Assembly: GCA_001939145.1 (NCBI GenBank)
Contig: LSRX01000321.1
Coordinates: 90,760 to 154,759, forward strand
Direction of reading: 5' to 3'
Source: Symbiodinium microadriaticum
Lineage: Eukaryota > Sar > Dinophyceae > Suessiales > Symbiodiniaceae
Length of the DNA: 64,000 nucleotides
Positions 35,501-45,693 of this stretch are shown piece by piece (position 1 is the first letter of the stretch; each line of letters opens with the position of its first letter). The translations under genes and the position numbers were made by a program. Under the pieces are notes generated by a model, which was given only the letters and a program-made list of their open reading frames with translations, made no database searches and was not told the DNA's origin.

Positions 35501-36489
35501 GGACGGCCCTAGCTCTTCGCTCTGCTCCCATGGAAAACCGGCCTTCTCGTACTTTAGGGCAGATCTCGGGATCGTGATCTTGTGGTTGCCAGAGTCCGGC
35601 CCCTTGTACCGCACCGTGAAGGCCTGGCCACCTCCTTTCTCACCTCGGATCGGGAGAACACGAAACGACAGTCACGACAGTGTGACAGTGCGAGCCTTTT
35701 TCTGGGGCGCCCTGGGGCCTTGGCCATGAAACCCTGCTGATGCTATTCAAAGGCAGCTCATGGGCTTATGGGCAAGCCGAAGCCGGGCAGCACATGTCCG
35801 CCACCAAGCGGTGCCGTCCTGCTTCCAGCCACTTCCGATGACTCCCCCGCTCCCTTCTTCCGTGACAACCGTTGTTGTCGACGATCCTGTGCCCGTTTAA
35901 GAACAGGAAGGAGCCTCAGATCACGCATAACGACGCCTCCGGCTCTCACTTCGCACGCTGCATTGCAGGCAGGACACCATCGTCTGAGGAAGTGTAGAAA
36001 TAGTAATGGCCTCTTTTCCTGATATTCAGGAACCCGGCGCACCTGTGCAGACTTGGGCTCGCGATTCGAACCTTTCTTCATATCTCTGTTGCAGAGATTT
36101 TACGCCGGCATGGCGTGGCTCTTTTCAAAGATGAAGCATACCTACAGCCGCCACATGCACCAGCACCAATCTCCCACCTGACGCAGAAGTGATCATGTTG
36201 GCGGATGCCGGGAAACCCATCCACCTGCAGATCAGGGATCGCGTGCAACACCTGCAACAAAATCGTGCCATGTCCCGGTCCGTGGAGACCTTCGGCACAA
36301 TCACGTGGTGTTCGGGTGTCCTCGCAACTACAGCATCGTGGGGAGGTTTATGGATGGGGTTCAACTTCTGTGTTTTCACTTGAGTGGCTCCTTTCGCCCA
36401 ATACAATGCTTCATGCCAAGCGTCAGTCTGCCAAGGTCTGGCACATGGCAGTGCGACTGGTGGTAGTAGAAGGAGCATTGCAAACCATC
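32580..36489 (-). CDS. Gene for a protein with three tandem six-cysteine PA14-type domains (5' end not identified)
   Basis: Seventeen short exons on the minus strand can be joined in frame into three consecutive units of 149-150 residues. Each unit follows the PA14 pattern: an aromatic YYY-type first strand, a VPxL strand, a central SDDGS turn, a VVDNNGCHG-like block, then a GGGE strand and a YxGPDxGN tail. PA14 is a beta-barrel domain found in lectin-like, adhesive and glycan-processing proteins. Six cysteines are identical in all three units, which suggests three disulfides per domain and a secreted or surface protein (inference). Exon lengths match between units (65, 46, 47 or 50, 65, 123, 101 bases), and joints keep frame throughout. 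After the last unit the frame meets a TGA at 32582-32580, a possible C-terminus. Signal peptide and first exons are not identified upstream of 36489. Naming after an anthrax protein fold implies no toxicity. Confidence 0.85.
32622..33572 (-). CDS. PA14-type unit 3 (six exons)
   Basis: Exons: 33508-33572, 33303-33348, 33173-33222, 33002-33066, 32802-32924 and 32622-32722 (the last may run on to the stop at 32580). Landmarks: AGLEC and HHCWLPDLGRL, then TVTVPDIWMDRD, then the FCMRC joint, then IRKAGHYLFWTASDDGS, then VVDNNGCHG and TADMCE, then YQGPDTGN. Donors are GC, GA, GC, GC, GC. After the GPDTGN block the sequence differs from units 1 and 2 (no SALKxEK ending), consistent with this being the last unit. 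Total to 32622 is 450 bases. Confidence 0.8.
33706..35103 (-). CDS. PA14-type unit 2 (five exons, last two fused)
   Basis: Exons: 35039-35103, 34597-34642, 34350-34399, 34137-34201 and 33706-33929, together 450 bases or 150 residues. Landmarks: DGAEC and YYYGQHRCSVPNLDN, then TVTVPEIYMDR, then GINHHNHFCARC, then TASDDGS, then IVDNNGCHGERER and GVDMCEKGGGEAM, then YQGPDTGN and SALKHEK. The last exon is 224 bases, exactly 123 plus 101, so it equals the two final exons of units 1 and 3 without the intron. Donors are GA, an ambiguous one (GC or CA, depending on which side the shared G is placed), GC, GC, and GC into unit 3. Frame is kept at every joint. Confidence 0.85.
35543..36489 (-). CDS. PA14-type unit 1 (six exons)
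   Basis: Exons on the minus strand: 36425-36489, 36275-36320, 36178-36224, 35978-36042, 35792-35914 and 35543-35643, together 447 bases or 149 residues. Landmarks in order: DGLQC and HCHVPDLGRL, then VIVPKVSTDRD, then GIRQHDHFCVRC, then TSSDDGSFLFLNG, then IVDNNGCHG and ADMCE, then a GGG strand and YKGPDSGN. Intron donors are GA, GA, GT, GT, GC, and GC into unit 2. The second intron is only 50 bases (36225-36274). The third exon is one codon shorter than in units 2 and 3. An acceptor AG precedes 36489, so at least one more 5' exon exists. Confidence 0.85.
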
Positions 36490-38469
36490 CTCATCACAAA
36501 GCGGCGCAAGGTCTGTGACGTGAAGGAATGCAGCTGTGTCTTTTTTCATCATGTGGCAAGCTCCACTGAGCCCAGAAAGGATCTCTTCACTTGGCAAGAA
36601 CGGCGGGCGAGAGCCCAAAGCCCAAAGCAGAGCCCAAAGCCCTCTCTCCGTGGCGGGCGGAGCCTGGCCTGGAGGACTGAAGGCTTCCTCGCCTGGCCGA
36701 AGGGAGGCACCGCAACAGGGGGCTTTCTTTTCTCCAGGTTCTCGGGAGCTTTCAGAGGGGAAGCGATCCTCACATGCCCAGCAAAGAGGAGATTCAGCAA
36801 TGCAGAATCGACGGAACTTTGTTGAAAAAAAGCTTGTAGCTTCTTCACTTGCTGTCGATAGGTTTTATACCGTGGTCGTAGGCAGACCTCTGCTCCTGCT
36901 TCTTAGCAAGACGGGGCCCGGCTGGGAGCGGCTCTCGAGTCGAGGAAGCCTTTCTCTGCCCTAACGACCTCAGCGCCTCAGAGAGTCCCCCCTTCTTCAA
37001 GAGGAGCGGCCTCTTCTGTACGTTTTCAACAACCCCCCACCCCCCTAAAGCATCTCGCCTTCTGCCGCAGCTCTTTGACATGGTGGTCCGTGATCGTCTG
37101 CGACCTGTAGCTGGCGAGCCGCTAACACTTCCTGGTATTGTTGCTGCGCTGTAGGCCCCTATGTTTCAGCGTTGGTTGGTTGGGCTTCGGGGGATCGGGC
37201 TGGATATAGAAAGATGCGAGTGCGCAACCGCGTCCGACACTGCAGCAAATGCGTCACACAAGGCCGACTCGAGCAATCATGAACCCTGCCCGAGACCGCC
37301 TGAGGCCCAAGCGCGGGCAGCTTTGGCTGCGGCACCGCTGCTCGGTAGATCTCCATCTCGAGGAGGTGTATTCCAGTCTTGGCTCGGCACGGCCAAGAAC
37401 TTCGGAATTGAAGTCCGATATGCAAAAAATTCTCATGTGCAGGCACCCGAAATCGATTTCGGCCTCTCTTGAAAGCACAATGACAATGACACCTTCAATG
37501 CCAAGACTTGCCAATCCAGACAATTCAATCGGTTGGCAAACCGAAACTGCAGGACTACCGACAACACTGTTAGGACGTGAATCTGAATCCCAGACCAAAT
37601 TCCACCCAGGGACATTGACGTTGCTCCTGCTGGCATACATGCGCACATAGCGACCCTGAGCGCAGGGGGGGGATGCTCGGACCACACAGGACGGGGAGGC
37701 CACTACTTGCGGAGTGGAATGTTCACAGCCTGAACGTTGAGAGATCAGTTGCACTTCTTCCTGTTGCTGTGTTCGAACTCTATGAAGAAAAGGAAAGAAG
37801 CCAAGCTTTATTGTGCAGCACAAGGCACGATTTGTGAGCCAAAGTTGAAGGTGTTCCCTCAGGTGGCTCTTGAAGTTTGACGGAGGTGGGCACTTGCAGA
37901 TGATGCATGGACTATGGAGTCAAAAAAACGATTCAAACTCTCGGTTCACCATGGCGTGCCGAGCTCGATGCATCAGAGGGCTGAGCGCAGAAGGGCTTGA
38001 CAGGCAAGGCCTAAAGTTAAAGCTAAATTCTGGGGAAGCTCGACTTGACGGCTCCAACCAGCGAAGCGAAATTGCTTCAGCCCTATCACGCGTGCTGCTG
38101 GCCAGACCCCCAACATGAAGCGCGAAATTTGTCAAACAGGCTGCCATGCCCATGCTCCTTCGCCTTCCAATTGTTGTTGTGGTACACGGTTCTCCTTCGA
38201 AGCTGGCAGCTTCATAAGGCTGCGGCATTCCTCCATACGGGAGGCTTTCCTTCAAACGGACAAGTTGTACTCTGCACAGGCTTAATTCATCAGGCTCCCT
38301 CTCTGCGGCATTGTCCTGTGGGGCCAAAACTGGCCACCCAAGCAAAGAGACGGACCTCTCCTACCCGCAAACCTGTAGCCTCCACAAGTCCCATCCGCCA
38401 AGGATAAACTCTGCAACACGATGTGTCGGTCCAGTCTTTCTCGTTGTTGGACACCAGGATTTTGTGTCC
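36490..38469. other. Region upstream of the PA14 gene, no exon identified
   Basis: The 5' exons of the PA14-type gene should lie here or beyond. I found no fourth unit: none of the block patterns SDDG, NNGCHG or GPDxGN recurs. The 189-codon minus frame at 37823-37254 lacks recognisable features. Confidence 0.4.
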
Positions 38470-38770
38470 TCAAGCATCTAAGAGCTCGCAAAATCTGAAT
38501 TTCACTTGTGAGTTCCCCTCAAACCATCGGAACCATGGCACAAGGTTGGAAACTTCATTTAGGACAGTAGGATCACACAGGAGAGCCCCCAAGCAATGCT
38601 TCTGCCCAAGCCGGGAGGCCACAGTATCTGCGCCCATCATGGTAGCCTTGACTGGAATGGCTTCCATCGCGCAGCACCACGAGCTAAATCGGGTCCCAGG
38701 GATCTGCGCGATAGGCACGTCTCTAGAACCCGATAGCAGTTCTTTCTGGAACCTTCCTGGCTATTGCCGC
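38470..38770 (-). CDS. Candidate exon of unknown family
   Basis: A minus-strand frame of about 100 codons has a natural-looking composition, including the cysteines of SSWCCAMEAIP, a segment HCLGALLCDPTVLNEV, and an aromatic end WFRWFEGNSQVKFRFCE. It lies 2 kb upstream of the first PA14 unit on the same strand and is also cysteine-rich, so it could belong to the N-terminal part of that gene. That is inference from position only. A separate gene is equally possible. Confidence 0.3.
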
Positions 38771-39939
38771 CATTGCCTCACAAAGCGAAACATGCTCACA
38801 AAGCGACCGTAGTCAAAGGCAGCCTTCGGGAACATGTGGGGTCAGGAAACCACAGCAAGAAAAAAAACAAAAACGGTGCGGCGAAGAGACCAAAGAGCTT
38901 CACCTGATCAAACTCCTTGATCGATCCGAGGTCGATCTGCAGTGACAATCTGTTGATTCAGGCTCGGGTTGGTAGGGCGGAAATGAATCATCTTTTTCAT
39001 ATCCACGGGTCAGCAGTAGCTATCAATAGCTCTTGCTTAAGCGTAAATCATACGCTCTTGGAAAGTCTTAGAAGCTTTCGGCAACAGCTCGAAGTCGGGT
39101 CCATCCAAGACCAAGGCTTCATTTCCAAGGGGTCAAAAGTGAACAGCGGAAGGGAAGGGTCAAATTCGAGTTTGGCGGTGCAGGTGCCCCCGGCTGTGGA
39201 AACATGCTTGGCCTGGACCCACTTCATCTGGTGGCAGTGGCGAGAGCTTGCATGAGGGGATTGGGTCCACCTCAGTCGGTGCAGGTCTCTCGTTTCCTCA
39301 GCATGTCACGACCCTCTTGCGCTAGATGCCAGCTTTGCGGGAAAAAGCTCAGGCCCATCCTGCATGAAAAGAACTGCCGCACAGGTGCTTACTCGAGACC
39401 TTCACAGGAAGGCAGGGAACAACGCCATGAGATCTCCAACCGGGCTAGATAGATTTCCCATTCCGCCCTCAGACCGAGGCACAGGGATCCGTGCTTGCGG
39501 CCATCCACCAGGGTTTTACCGCAGGCCCCAACACCAGGGCCGCACTTCACTGGCCTCGGCAGTTTAACTTTCTAGGGATCTTTAACGGAGGAATTCCTTT
39601 TGCAAGCGTGTTCGTCTCCCTGAGCTGGGGGGCTTCAGTCCCCTTCCCTCATAATCAATGCCCGAGGCACCTCAGAGCGGCACAGTTGCCGATACAAGGA
39701 TTCGCGATGGACTGCAAGGCGAGAAAAGGGCAGGGAAGCATTTCGAGGGGAAGTCTTGACGCACCGGTCTTGATTGCGACGGAAGAAGGCTGGGTCAAAC
39801 TTAGAAAGAACTGCCTGTGTCAGCGGAAGTATAGCCCGATGGCCCTCCAAGGATGAATTCGTGCCTTGACCCAAGTCTTCGCGCCAACGAAGCTGACCAT
39901 GTTCCTTGGCATGTCTTAATATGACAGGCGGCTGCGTGG

Positions 39940-40135
39940 TCACGATGGCGATGATGATACATGGTGATGGAAGGTAATGATATGATGACGGTGATGACGA
40001 TGGATGATGACGAATAAAAACAACGATGATGATTGTGACGATAACGAGGATGAGGGTGGTGACGGTTATGACGACGAAACCACACATGATAATGATGCTG
40101 ATCGTGGTGACGGTAATGATGATCATGCTGGCGAT
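39940..40135. repeat. Imperfect (GAT)n microsatellite
   Basis: GAT-rich tract with many GAC/GGT variants. Open frames reading Asp/Met/Thr-rich peptides are repeat artefacts. Confidence 0.9.
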
Positions 40136-40425
40136 GGGGGTGGACCTTTTTTTTGGCATTTCTTTGTTTATTTTGGCCCTCTTTTTTTGTGGTGCCGGAT
40201 GGGCAGTGGATCTGCGCATTTCCATGTTTATCTGGATCCTATGAGAAACTACAGCTCACCAAAAAAAATACTGTAGGGTCTAGGCAGAAGCACTTTTACC
40301 GATTGCGTGGGCGATTGCCAGTGAGTGGCTTCGAAAACAGCACAAGGAAGTCCGCCGGAAGCACATCATAATTTAAACGCAGGTGTAAAGACTCGGCACG
40401 TTCTCCTGCTTTTCCTACAGGCCTC

Positions 40426-40655
40426 GACGTTGTACTAGTACTAGTATTGCTGATAATAAAAAGTATATAGGTCTGCTTTTTGTTACCCATAGTATTGCTA
40501 TTATTGTTCTTCTGATTCTTCATAGTGCCTTCCTTCCCGACGTTGTATTAGTGCTAGTATTGCTAATAATAATAATAATAATAATAGTATATAAGTCTGC
40601 TTATTATTACCAAAAGTCTTGCTATTATTGCTCTTCTGATTCTTCATATTGCCTG
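40426..40655 (+). repeat. 113 bp imperfect tandem duplication
   Basis: The block starting gacgttgtactagta at 40426 recurs from 40539 with the same order of elements: tagtattgctgataat, a tata-ggtctgctt segment, a ttgctattattg segment, and cttctgattcttcata. The second copy carries an expanded AAT run (about 40564-40588). The period is 113 bases. It ends where the CTTC microsatellite begins. Confidence 0.9.
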
Positions 40656-40796
40656 CCTTCCTTCCTTCCTTCCTTCCTTCCTTCCTTCCTTCCTTCCTTC
40701 CTTCCGTCTCCCCTCGTTCCTTCCTTCTTCGTCCTTCCCTCCTGCCTTCCTTCCTTCCTCCCTGCCTTCCTTCCTTCCTGCCTTCCTTCCCGCCAC
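40656..40796. repeat. Compound (CCTT)n microsatellite
   Basis: Long CCTT tract with CCCT, CTGC and TTCGT interruptions, ending in a C-rich run near 40796-40812. Confidence 0.93.
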
Positions 40797-40850
40797 CCCC
40801 GCCCCCCCCAGGGCCAAGAAAAAAAAGGGCCAAAAAAATAGGGTCCCCTG

Positions 40851-40931
40851 GCGATGGTGGTGACGGCGATGAAGAAGAAGATGATGATGATGGTGGTGAT
40901 GATAATAATCATGATGGTGATGATGACGATG

Positions 40932-40987
<56 letters not shown>

Positions 40988-41265
40988 GACGGCGGTGATC
41001 ACGGCGATGATGGTGAGGGAGGTGACGATGACGATAACGATGAAAGGATGATGATGGTGATGACGATGATGATGGTGATGACTATGATGATGGTGGTGGT
41101 GATGATGATCATGTTGGCGATGATGGTGATGATGATGACGATGATGATGATGATGACGGTGGTGATCACAGCGATGATGGTGAGGGTGGTGACGAATACG
41201 ATGAAAGGATGATCATGATGATGATGATGATGATGATGACGATGATGGTGCCAAGGATCGGGATG
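40851..41265. repeat. Long (GAT)n microsatellite with internal duplication
   Basis: About 400 bases of GAT with GGT/GAC variants, including a near-perfect run at about 40930-40985. The 24-base motif beginning tgatcacggcgatgatggtg at 40996 recurs at 41163 with one change, a 167-base spacing that indicates segmental duplication inside the tract. Open frames over it (poly-Asp, poly-Met, poly-Ile) are not treated as genes. Confidence 0.93.
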
Positions 41266-42374
41266 GTGATGGTTATGACGATGATAACGAAGAAGGAGAC
41301 GGAGGAGGCGGAGGAGGATGCTGACGATGATGAGGACCATAATAATAATAAGAATAATAATAATATTCATCATCTTCTTCTTCATCGTGATGGTGATGTG
41401 AATCTGTGAATGTGATGACGCTGATGGTGATGCTCCTGATGGCGGTTGTCGCGGCGGTTGTTTTGGTGTTAGTGGTGGTTTTGGTGGTGGTTTGTGGCTT
41501 GTGGTGGAGGTGTGGAGGTGGTGCAGATGGTCGGGTTGCTGGCGGTAGCGGGGTGGTGGGGGTGGTGATCGTAGAGCACCAGTGGTTTGGAAGGGTACGG
41601 GGAGTAACGGGAACCGTCTGGGAGTAACGGAAACCGATCTCGCAAACTTGTAACCGAAACGGTGGCCGCAGCAACAGCAACCAGACGACCAGGGTGACAG
41701 GAACTACATCTGGAAGCCAGGCAGGAGGAGTTGATGCTTACAAAGTACGGGACCAAAAAACGGTCTGGCAGGGCAGGCAAAGGAGGACGTCCAAAGATAT
41801 CTTCCACATCCGATGACACACCATAAGGACTCTAAAGCCGACACCGTCCTAACGCCTGTGTAGACCCTAACCGCAAACTACGAAACCCTGCGCCGCAAAC
41901 CCTAAGCCCAAAACCGCAGCTACTGTTACAAGGGGCTGTCCCCACCCTGTTACAGGAACCAGCTGGTTTGCGATACTACGATGTCGGGGCAGGTTTCTGC
42001 TACACGGCTCTGTTACAGAGTTACGGTCGGCCGGTTCCCGTTACGGCAAACACTCTAGTTTGGAAAGGGTTTGCATAATGAACCTGTCCGAGCCGCAGTA
42101 GGTGGACTCAACCCAAAGCCAGAAACCAAACAACCGAACGAAAACCCGGTGTTTGTCAGCATGAACGCAGATTCCGGTTTATTCTGTAATGCCATGAGTC
42201 AATGAGTGACGCCAGAGCGTAGGGATCATGCATGTGGGTCATGGTGAGCTAGCTAGCCAGGATATTGCGACATTGCATTACGATGATAGCGATGGCCAGT
42301 GGAAACTCGATGGGCAGCTGTGCGCGCCCTAGTGCATGGTATCATCGGCGGGGCTTTTTTGCTACAATATTATG
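41266..42374. other. G/T-rich and A/C-rich intergenic stretch
   Basis: The GAT block grades into GGT-rich DNA (to about 41570). After that, short open frames only. A few isolated CCCTAA-like words near 41870-41915 are not a telomere array. No gene recognised. Confidence 0.5.
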
Positions 42375-42689
42375 TTACGCCACATGTTCGTTGAAATTGG
42401 GAAGTAACATGCAACATGCATGAACACATCTTACTATACCCCTCTTCTTCTGCCACTCTAGCTTGTTGCATTCCCTAGCGTGAGATTGAAAGCTCATAAT
42501 ACGCTGCAGAGCAGCATAGCATCCCGTACGATCTGGAATGTTGTTACACAGGACTGCATAGGCCCACATACATCCTACAAAGAGAATTACAGTCAACGGG
42601 AACATCAAAGCAGGCAAACCGACACGTACTTGGGTCCATGGCACCCGGCACGCATGTCGAACCTGCGAAGTGAGGCGCCCACCTCGCAA
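42375..42689 (-). CDS. Candidate exon with a membrane segment
   Basis: This minus-strand frame of about 104 codons has one strongly hydrophobic stretch (from LPALMFPLTVILFVG onwards, about residues 27-47) and then a polar, Cys-containing tail (HARECNKLEWQKKRGIVR). The order suggests a type II or signal-anchor membrane protein, but the start and neighbouring exons are unknown. Another minus-strand frame overlaps it (42915-42544). Confidence 0.3.
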   Translation of the reverse strand: MRGGRLTSQVRHACRVPWTQVRVGLPALMFPLTVILFVGCMWAYAVLCNNIPDRTGCYAALQRIMSFQSHARECNKLEWQKKRGIVRCVHACCMLLPNFNEHVA

Positions 42690-43345
42690 GGCGAGACACG
42701 CAAAGCCTTGAGTGGCGAAAGCCGCTGCCAGAAATCAGTAACCCAGAAACCTCAGTCCCACCGAAAATGGAAGCAAACGCAGCCGGGCCCGACCTGAGTT
42801 CCCTCGGACCGCGACACAAACCTTGGTACACGGGCGATGTCGTGGTGATACGGGTTGTATCTGGGACCTGCTGTGTTGGTGGCCAGCACAGCTCGGAACG
42901 AGGAATTGAAGTCAAGTTCGGAACAACTTCAGGGCCTTTCCGGCGTTCTTGCCATGGACCCAGGCAGAGGCCTCATGACCGATTCGTTAATTTGACAATT
43001 GAGAGCAGCCATAAAGTGCCAACTCCGGAAAGCTCTGCCCTCGCATGGCTTGATTTAAGCTTCTCTTCAGCGCGTTCCCCAAGTATCCCATACACTACAA
43101 CTCCTGCCATCTCCTGCCCCATCCGGCACTGACTAGCAGGTCAAGCACGCCAAGCTAACACTCCGCACCCTCAAATTTGGGGCAAAGTGTCCAACACTTG
43201 CTGTCTCTGGCGCAAGCTGCCAAAGCCTCCGGCAAGCTCTGGAAAGTATACCTGGGCCGCCGTGTTACCTAGCTACAGGCGCTTCCGTATCCCTGCCAAG
43301 GAGTCTGGGCCTCCACTGGCGAGGCCGGTGAAGCATGCTTGCGGC

Positions 43346-44323
43346 TTAGACGCTTTTTCTTCGAAGCCTCCCAAGCCAGGCTAGACAGCTCTCAAACTTG
43401 ACTGGTGCGAGAGCAGGACAGGGGCCCTTTGGAAAGAAGGCTCGAGAGCGGTGAGCCTCCCACGCCCTCGATTTCCTTGCCTCGTCGTTGTTGGCCCACA
43501 GCGTTGTCTCACCAATCACATCGTTCATGATCGTGAAGTCGTGCCCTGTCATGAAGTGATCTCCGAAGATTGATGGTAAATTCATCACGGATGATGAATA
43601 TCAAGTTGCATACGGTTTCTATAGGCCCTCGTTCCGGAGAAAGCAATCCCGGACTGACACATGAGAACACACATAGTCACATAGACTTTGGCATGGTCAA
43701 ACACATCTTGCACAGGCGCCATCTGCATGTGAAGCGGTGTACCACACCTTGACATCCGAACAGCATGCTTGAAGGCAACACTTCTAGGATCTCTTCGTTG
43801 CTAACTCTGCTCTCCCCTCATCCGAGCAGCCCCAGGCAAGCCTTTGAGGTCGAAAGTGTGTACCTTCATCAGGTCCTTGCACGGCGAGGAGGGCAGGTCG
43901 GTTCAGAAGGTCTCGGCATCAAATGTAAGGTCTGGAAACGCCCGTGCGACTCGCGACGCTCCTCAGGAAGCGAGGTCTCCTGACCTGCTTTGGGGCGAAC
44001 AGGCTCCATGCAGTTCACCTGCCCACAGGACGGTTTTGATCCAGAAGAGCATAGATCATGTTTTTGGTGGGAGGGGCTGTTGTAAGCTCTTCGAGGCTCA
44101 GCCACCAGCCAGGCAGCAAATCCCTCCCAAAGCCCCACAATTCGTAAAGCCTTGGGGCATGACTTGAAAGACCACGGAGAGAGAAGTTCGAGCTGGTCGA
44201 TTTGGGATCCCACAGTTCAGAGCCGATTGGGTTCAGGAGTTCAAGTGACACATGTCTCAAGCAGCCCACCTTGGCATCGGCAATGGGATTCACCTGGCAC
44301 AGCCCACAGTGTCTCACAGCCAT
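43346..44323 (-). CDS. Candidate exons of an unidentified minus-strand gene
   Basis: Three stretches on the minus strand read like selected protein. The frame 44323-44015 includes GSELWDPKSTSSNFSLRG and RLYELWGFGRDLLPGWW. A frame at about 43770-43610 includes TPLHMQMAPVQDVFDHAKVY. The frame 43588-43346 includes IFGDHFMTGHDFTIMNDVIG and ETTLWANNDEARKSRAW. They are in different frames, as expected of exons. No catalytic signature I can name is present. The density of Asp/His/Trp motifs suggests an enzyme domain, but that is a guess. Confidence 0.35.
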
Positions 44324-44934
44324 CGAGAATGCTTGACTTGTGAAGTGGACCTTCCCCTCACAAGCCGCCTCACTGTGTATCGACAGTGCCAGCTTGTTGA
44401 AGTAGTACAGCTCCTGACATCAGAAAAAAAGCACGGAGCTTCGGGGTCAAGGCGGGTTGCAGCGCTATCAAGTCCCTCCGCCCTCCGCGGCGAACAGAAC
44501 AATCCCAGTGTTACACAAGATAATTAAGATTCTGCTCGTCCCAGTGTCAAGAGAGAACCCCGCCGAACTTCGACAGCTCCGGTCCTGCTGCCGCTTGGTT
44601 TCCACATCGCCGAATCCACTCGTGCCGACCTCTAGGACTTGTTTTGAGCTCTTCATCTCTTCATGCGAACCGCCAACGTTGGTTGCTGCCTCGCAGACTT
44701 TCCGTGTGATCTGGGACAAGCAGTGTCAGTGAGGGCCTGCACGCAGGCCACACAGGAGAAGTCGCCGAAGCCGGGGAGGTTGCTCGAACTAAACCAGCTG
44801 CCTGGTTTGGGAGCTCCGGCTGGCTCACCCCAACAGCACACAAGCAGCGCAATCTTCGAGCGTGTGCCGAGGATGCTTGAGCAGCGATCACAATGCACCC
44901 CCCAAGAAACCCTTCTGCCAGGGGCCCGGGCCGC

Positions 44935-45520
44935 TTACGCAGGTAGCCACCTGAAGCGAAGCGAGCGAGTAAATGCCGAGTCCGGAATCCGGAATGCGCG
45001 AATGGAATGTTCGGGTGCGGATGGCGTGGCTTCCGTAGACTTGTCGAACATGACTAGGCAGCACTCCACAGGCAGATTCCCGAAGTGGCCCGCCGGCCTG
45101 TTGGCGCAGTTCTCATTTGTCCCAACTTGCCCTCCTTTGTTTACTGCTTTCTTGAATGGCGCACGTCCACCACTATCAATGGTAAAGTGCCGCTGGAGCC
45201 TTCGCAGAAGCTTGAGGATAGCCCTTGGCACCTCTCGCTTGAAAACCGACAGGTTCCGGAAGATTGAAACATCCCTGTAAACAGGTGCTTCTCGTCAAAT
45301 CTGCATATTGAGCTTCTGATCTTGCGGGGTCCCTGTAATAATCCGATGAGCTTCCGCAACAGGGCAATGACAGCACAACAAACGGCAACAACAGCCAAAG
45401 AAGCACGAAAGACTCTCGAATCTGTATGGCCTCGTTGCCGCGGATCCCCAGGCGGATGCCCTTGTACCGCTCGTTCCAGCATGTGGCCTTGCGGCGTCCA
45501 TTGAAATCTTATAGTTTCGG
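44935..45520 (-). CDS. Candidate exons with an N-terminal-type membrane anchor
   Basis: A minus-strand frame from about 45510 to 45176 has a basic stretch (RYKGIRLGIRGNEAIQIRE) directly followed by about 19 hydrophobic residues (VLLWLLLPFVVLSLPCC), then a polar linker. This is the layout of a signal anchor. A second frame (45231-44935) contains GHFGNLPVECCLVMFDKSTE. They are upstream of the 43-44 kb candidate exons on the same strand and could belong to the same gene, for example a Golgi-type anchored protein (inference). Confidence 0.3.
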
Positions 45521-45657
45521 CGGCGGCCTTCTTGTGATACTGGGCTGGGTCCAAACCTGAATCTGAACACGCCCAGCAACGATCGCGAAGGGAGCATTGA
45601 ACCAACCCTAAACCCAACAAGGAAGAGCAGGAAGGTCTTTGCAAACTGCGAACACAC

Positions 45658-45659
45658 AA

Positions 45660-45690
<31 letters not shown>

Positions 45691-45693
45691 GAT
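45658..45693. repeat. (GA)n microsatellite
   Basis: About 17 GA units with one GG interruption. Confidence 0.95.

Noticed and set aside
40551..41409. Several long frames reading poly-Asp, poly-Met, poly-Ile or poly-Ser-Phe
   Set aside because: They are translations of GAT and CCTT microsatellites on both strands and carry no protein information.
41860..41920. Isolated CCCTAA-like words suggesting telomeric repeat
   Set aside because: Only scattered single copies in unrelated sequence, no tandem array.
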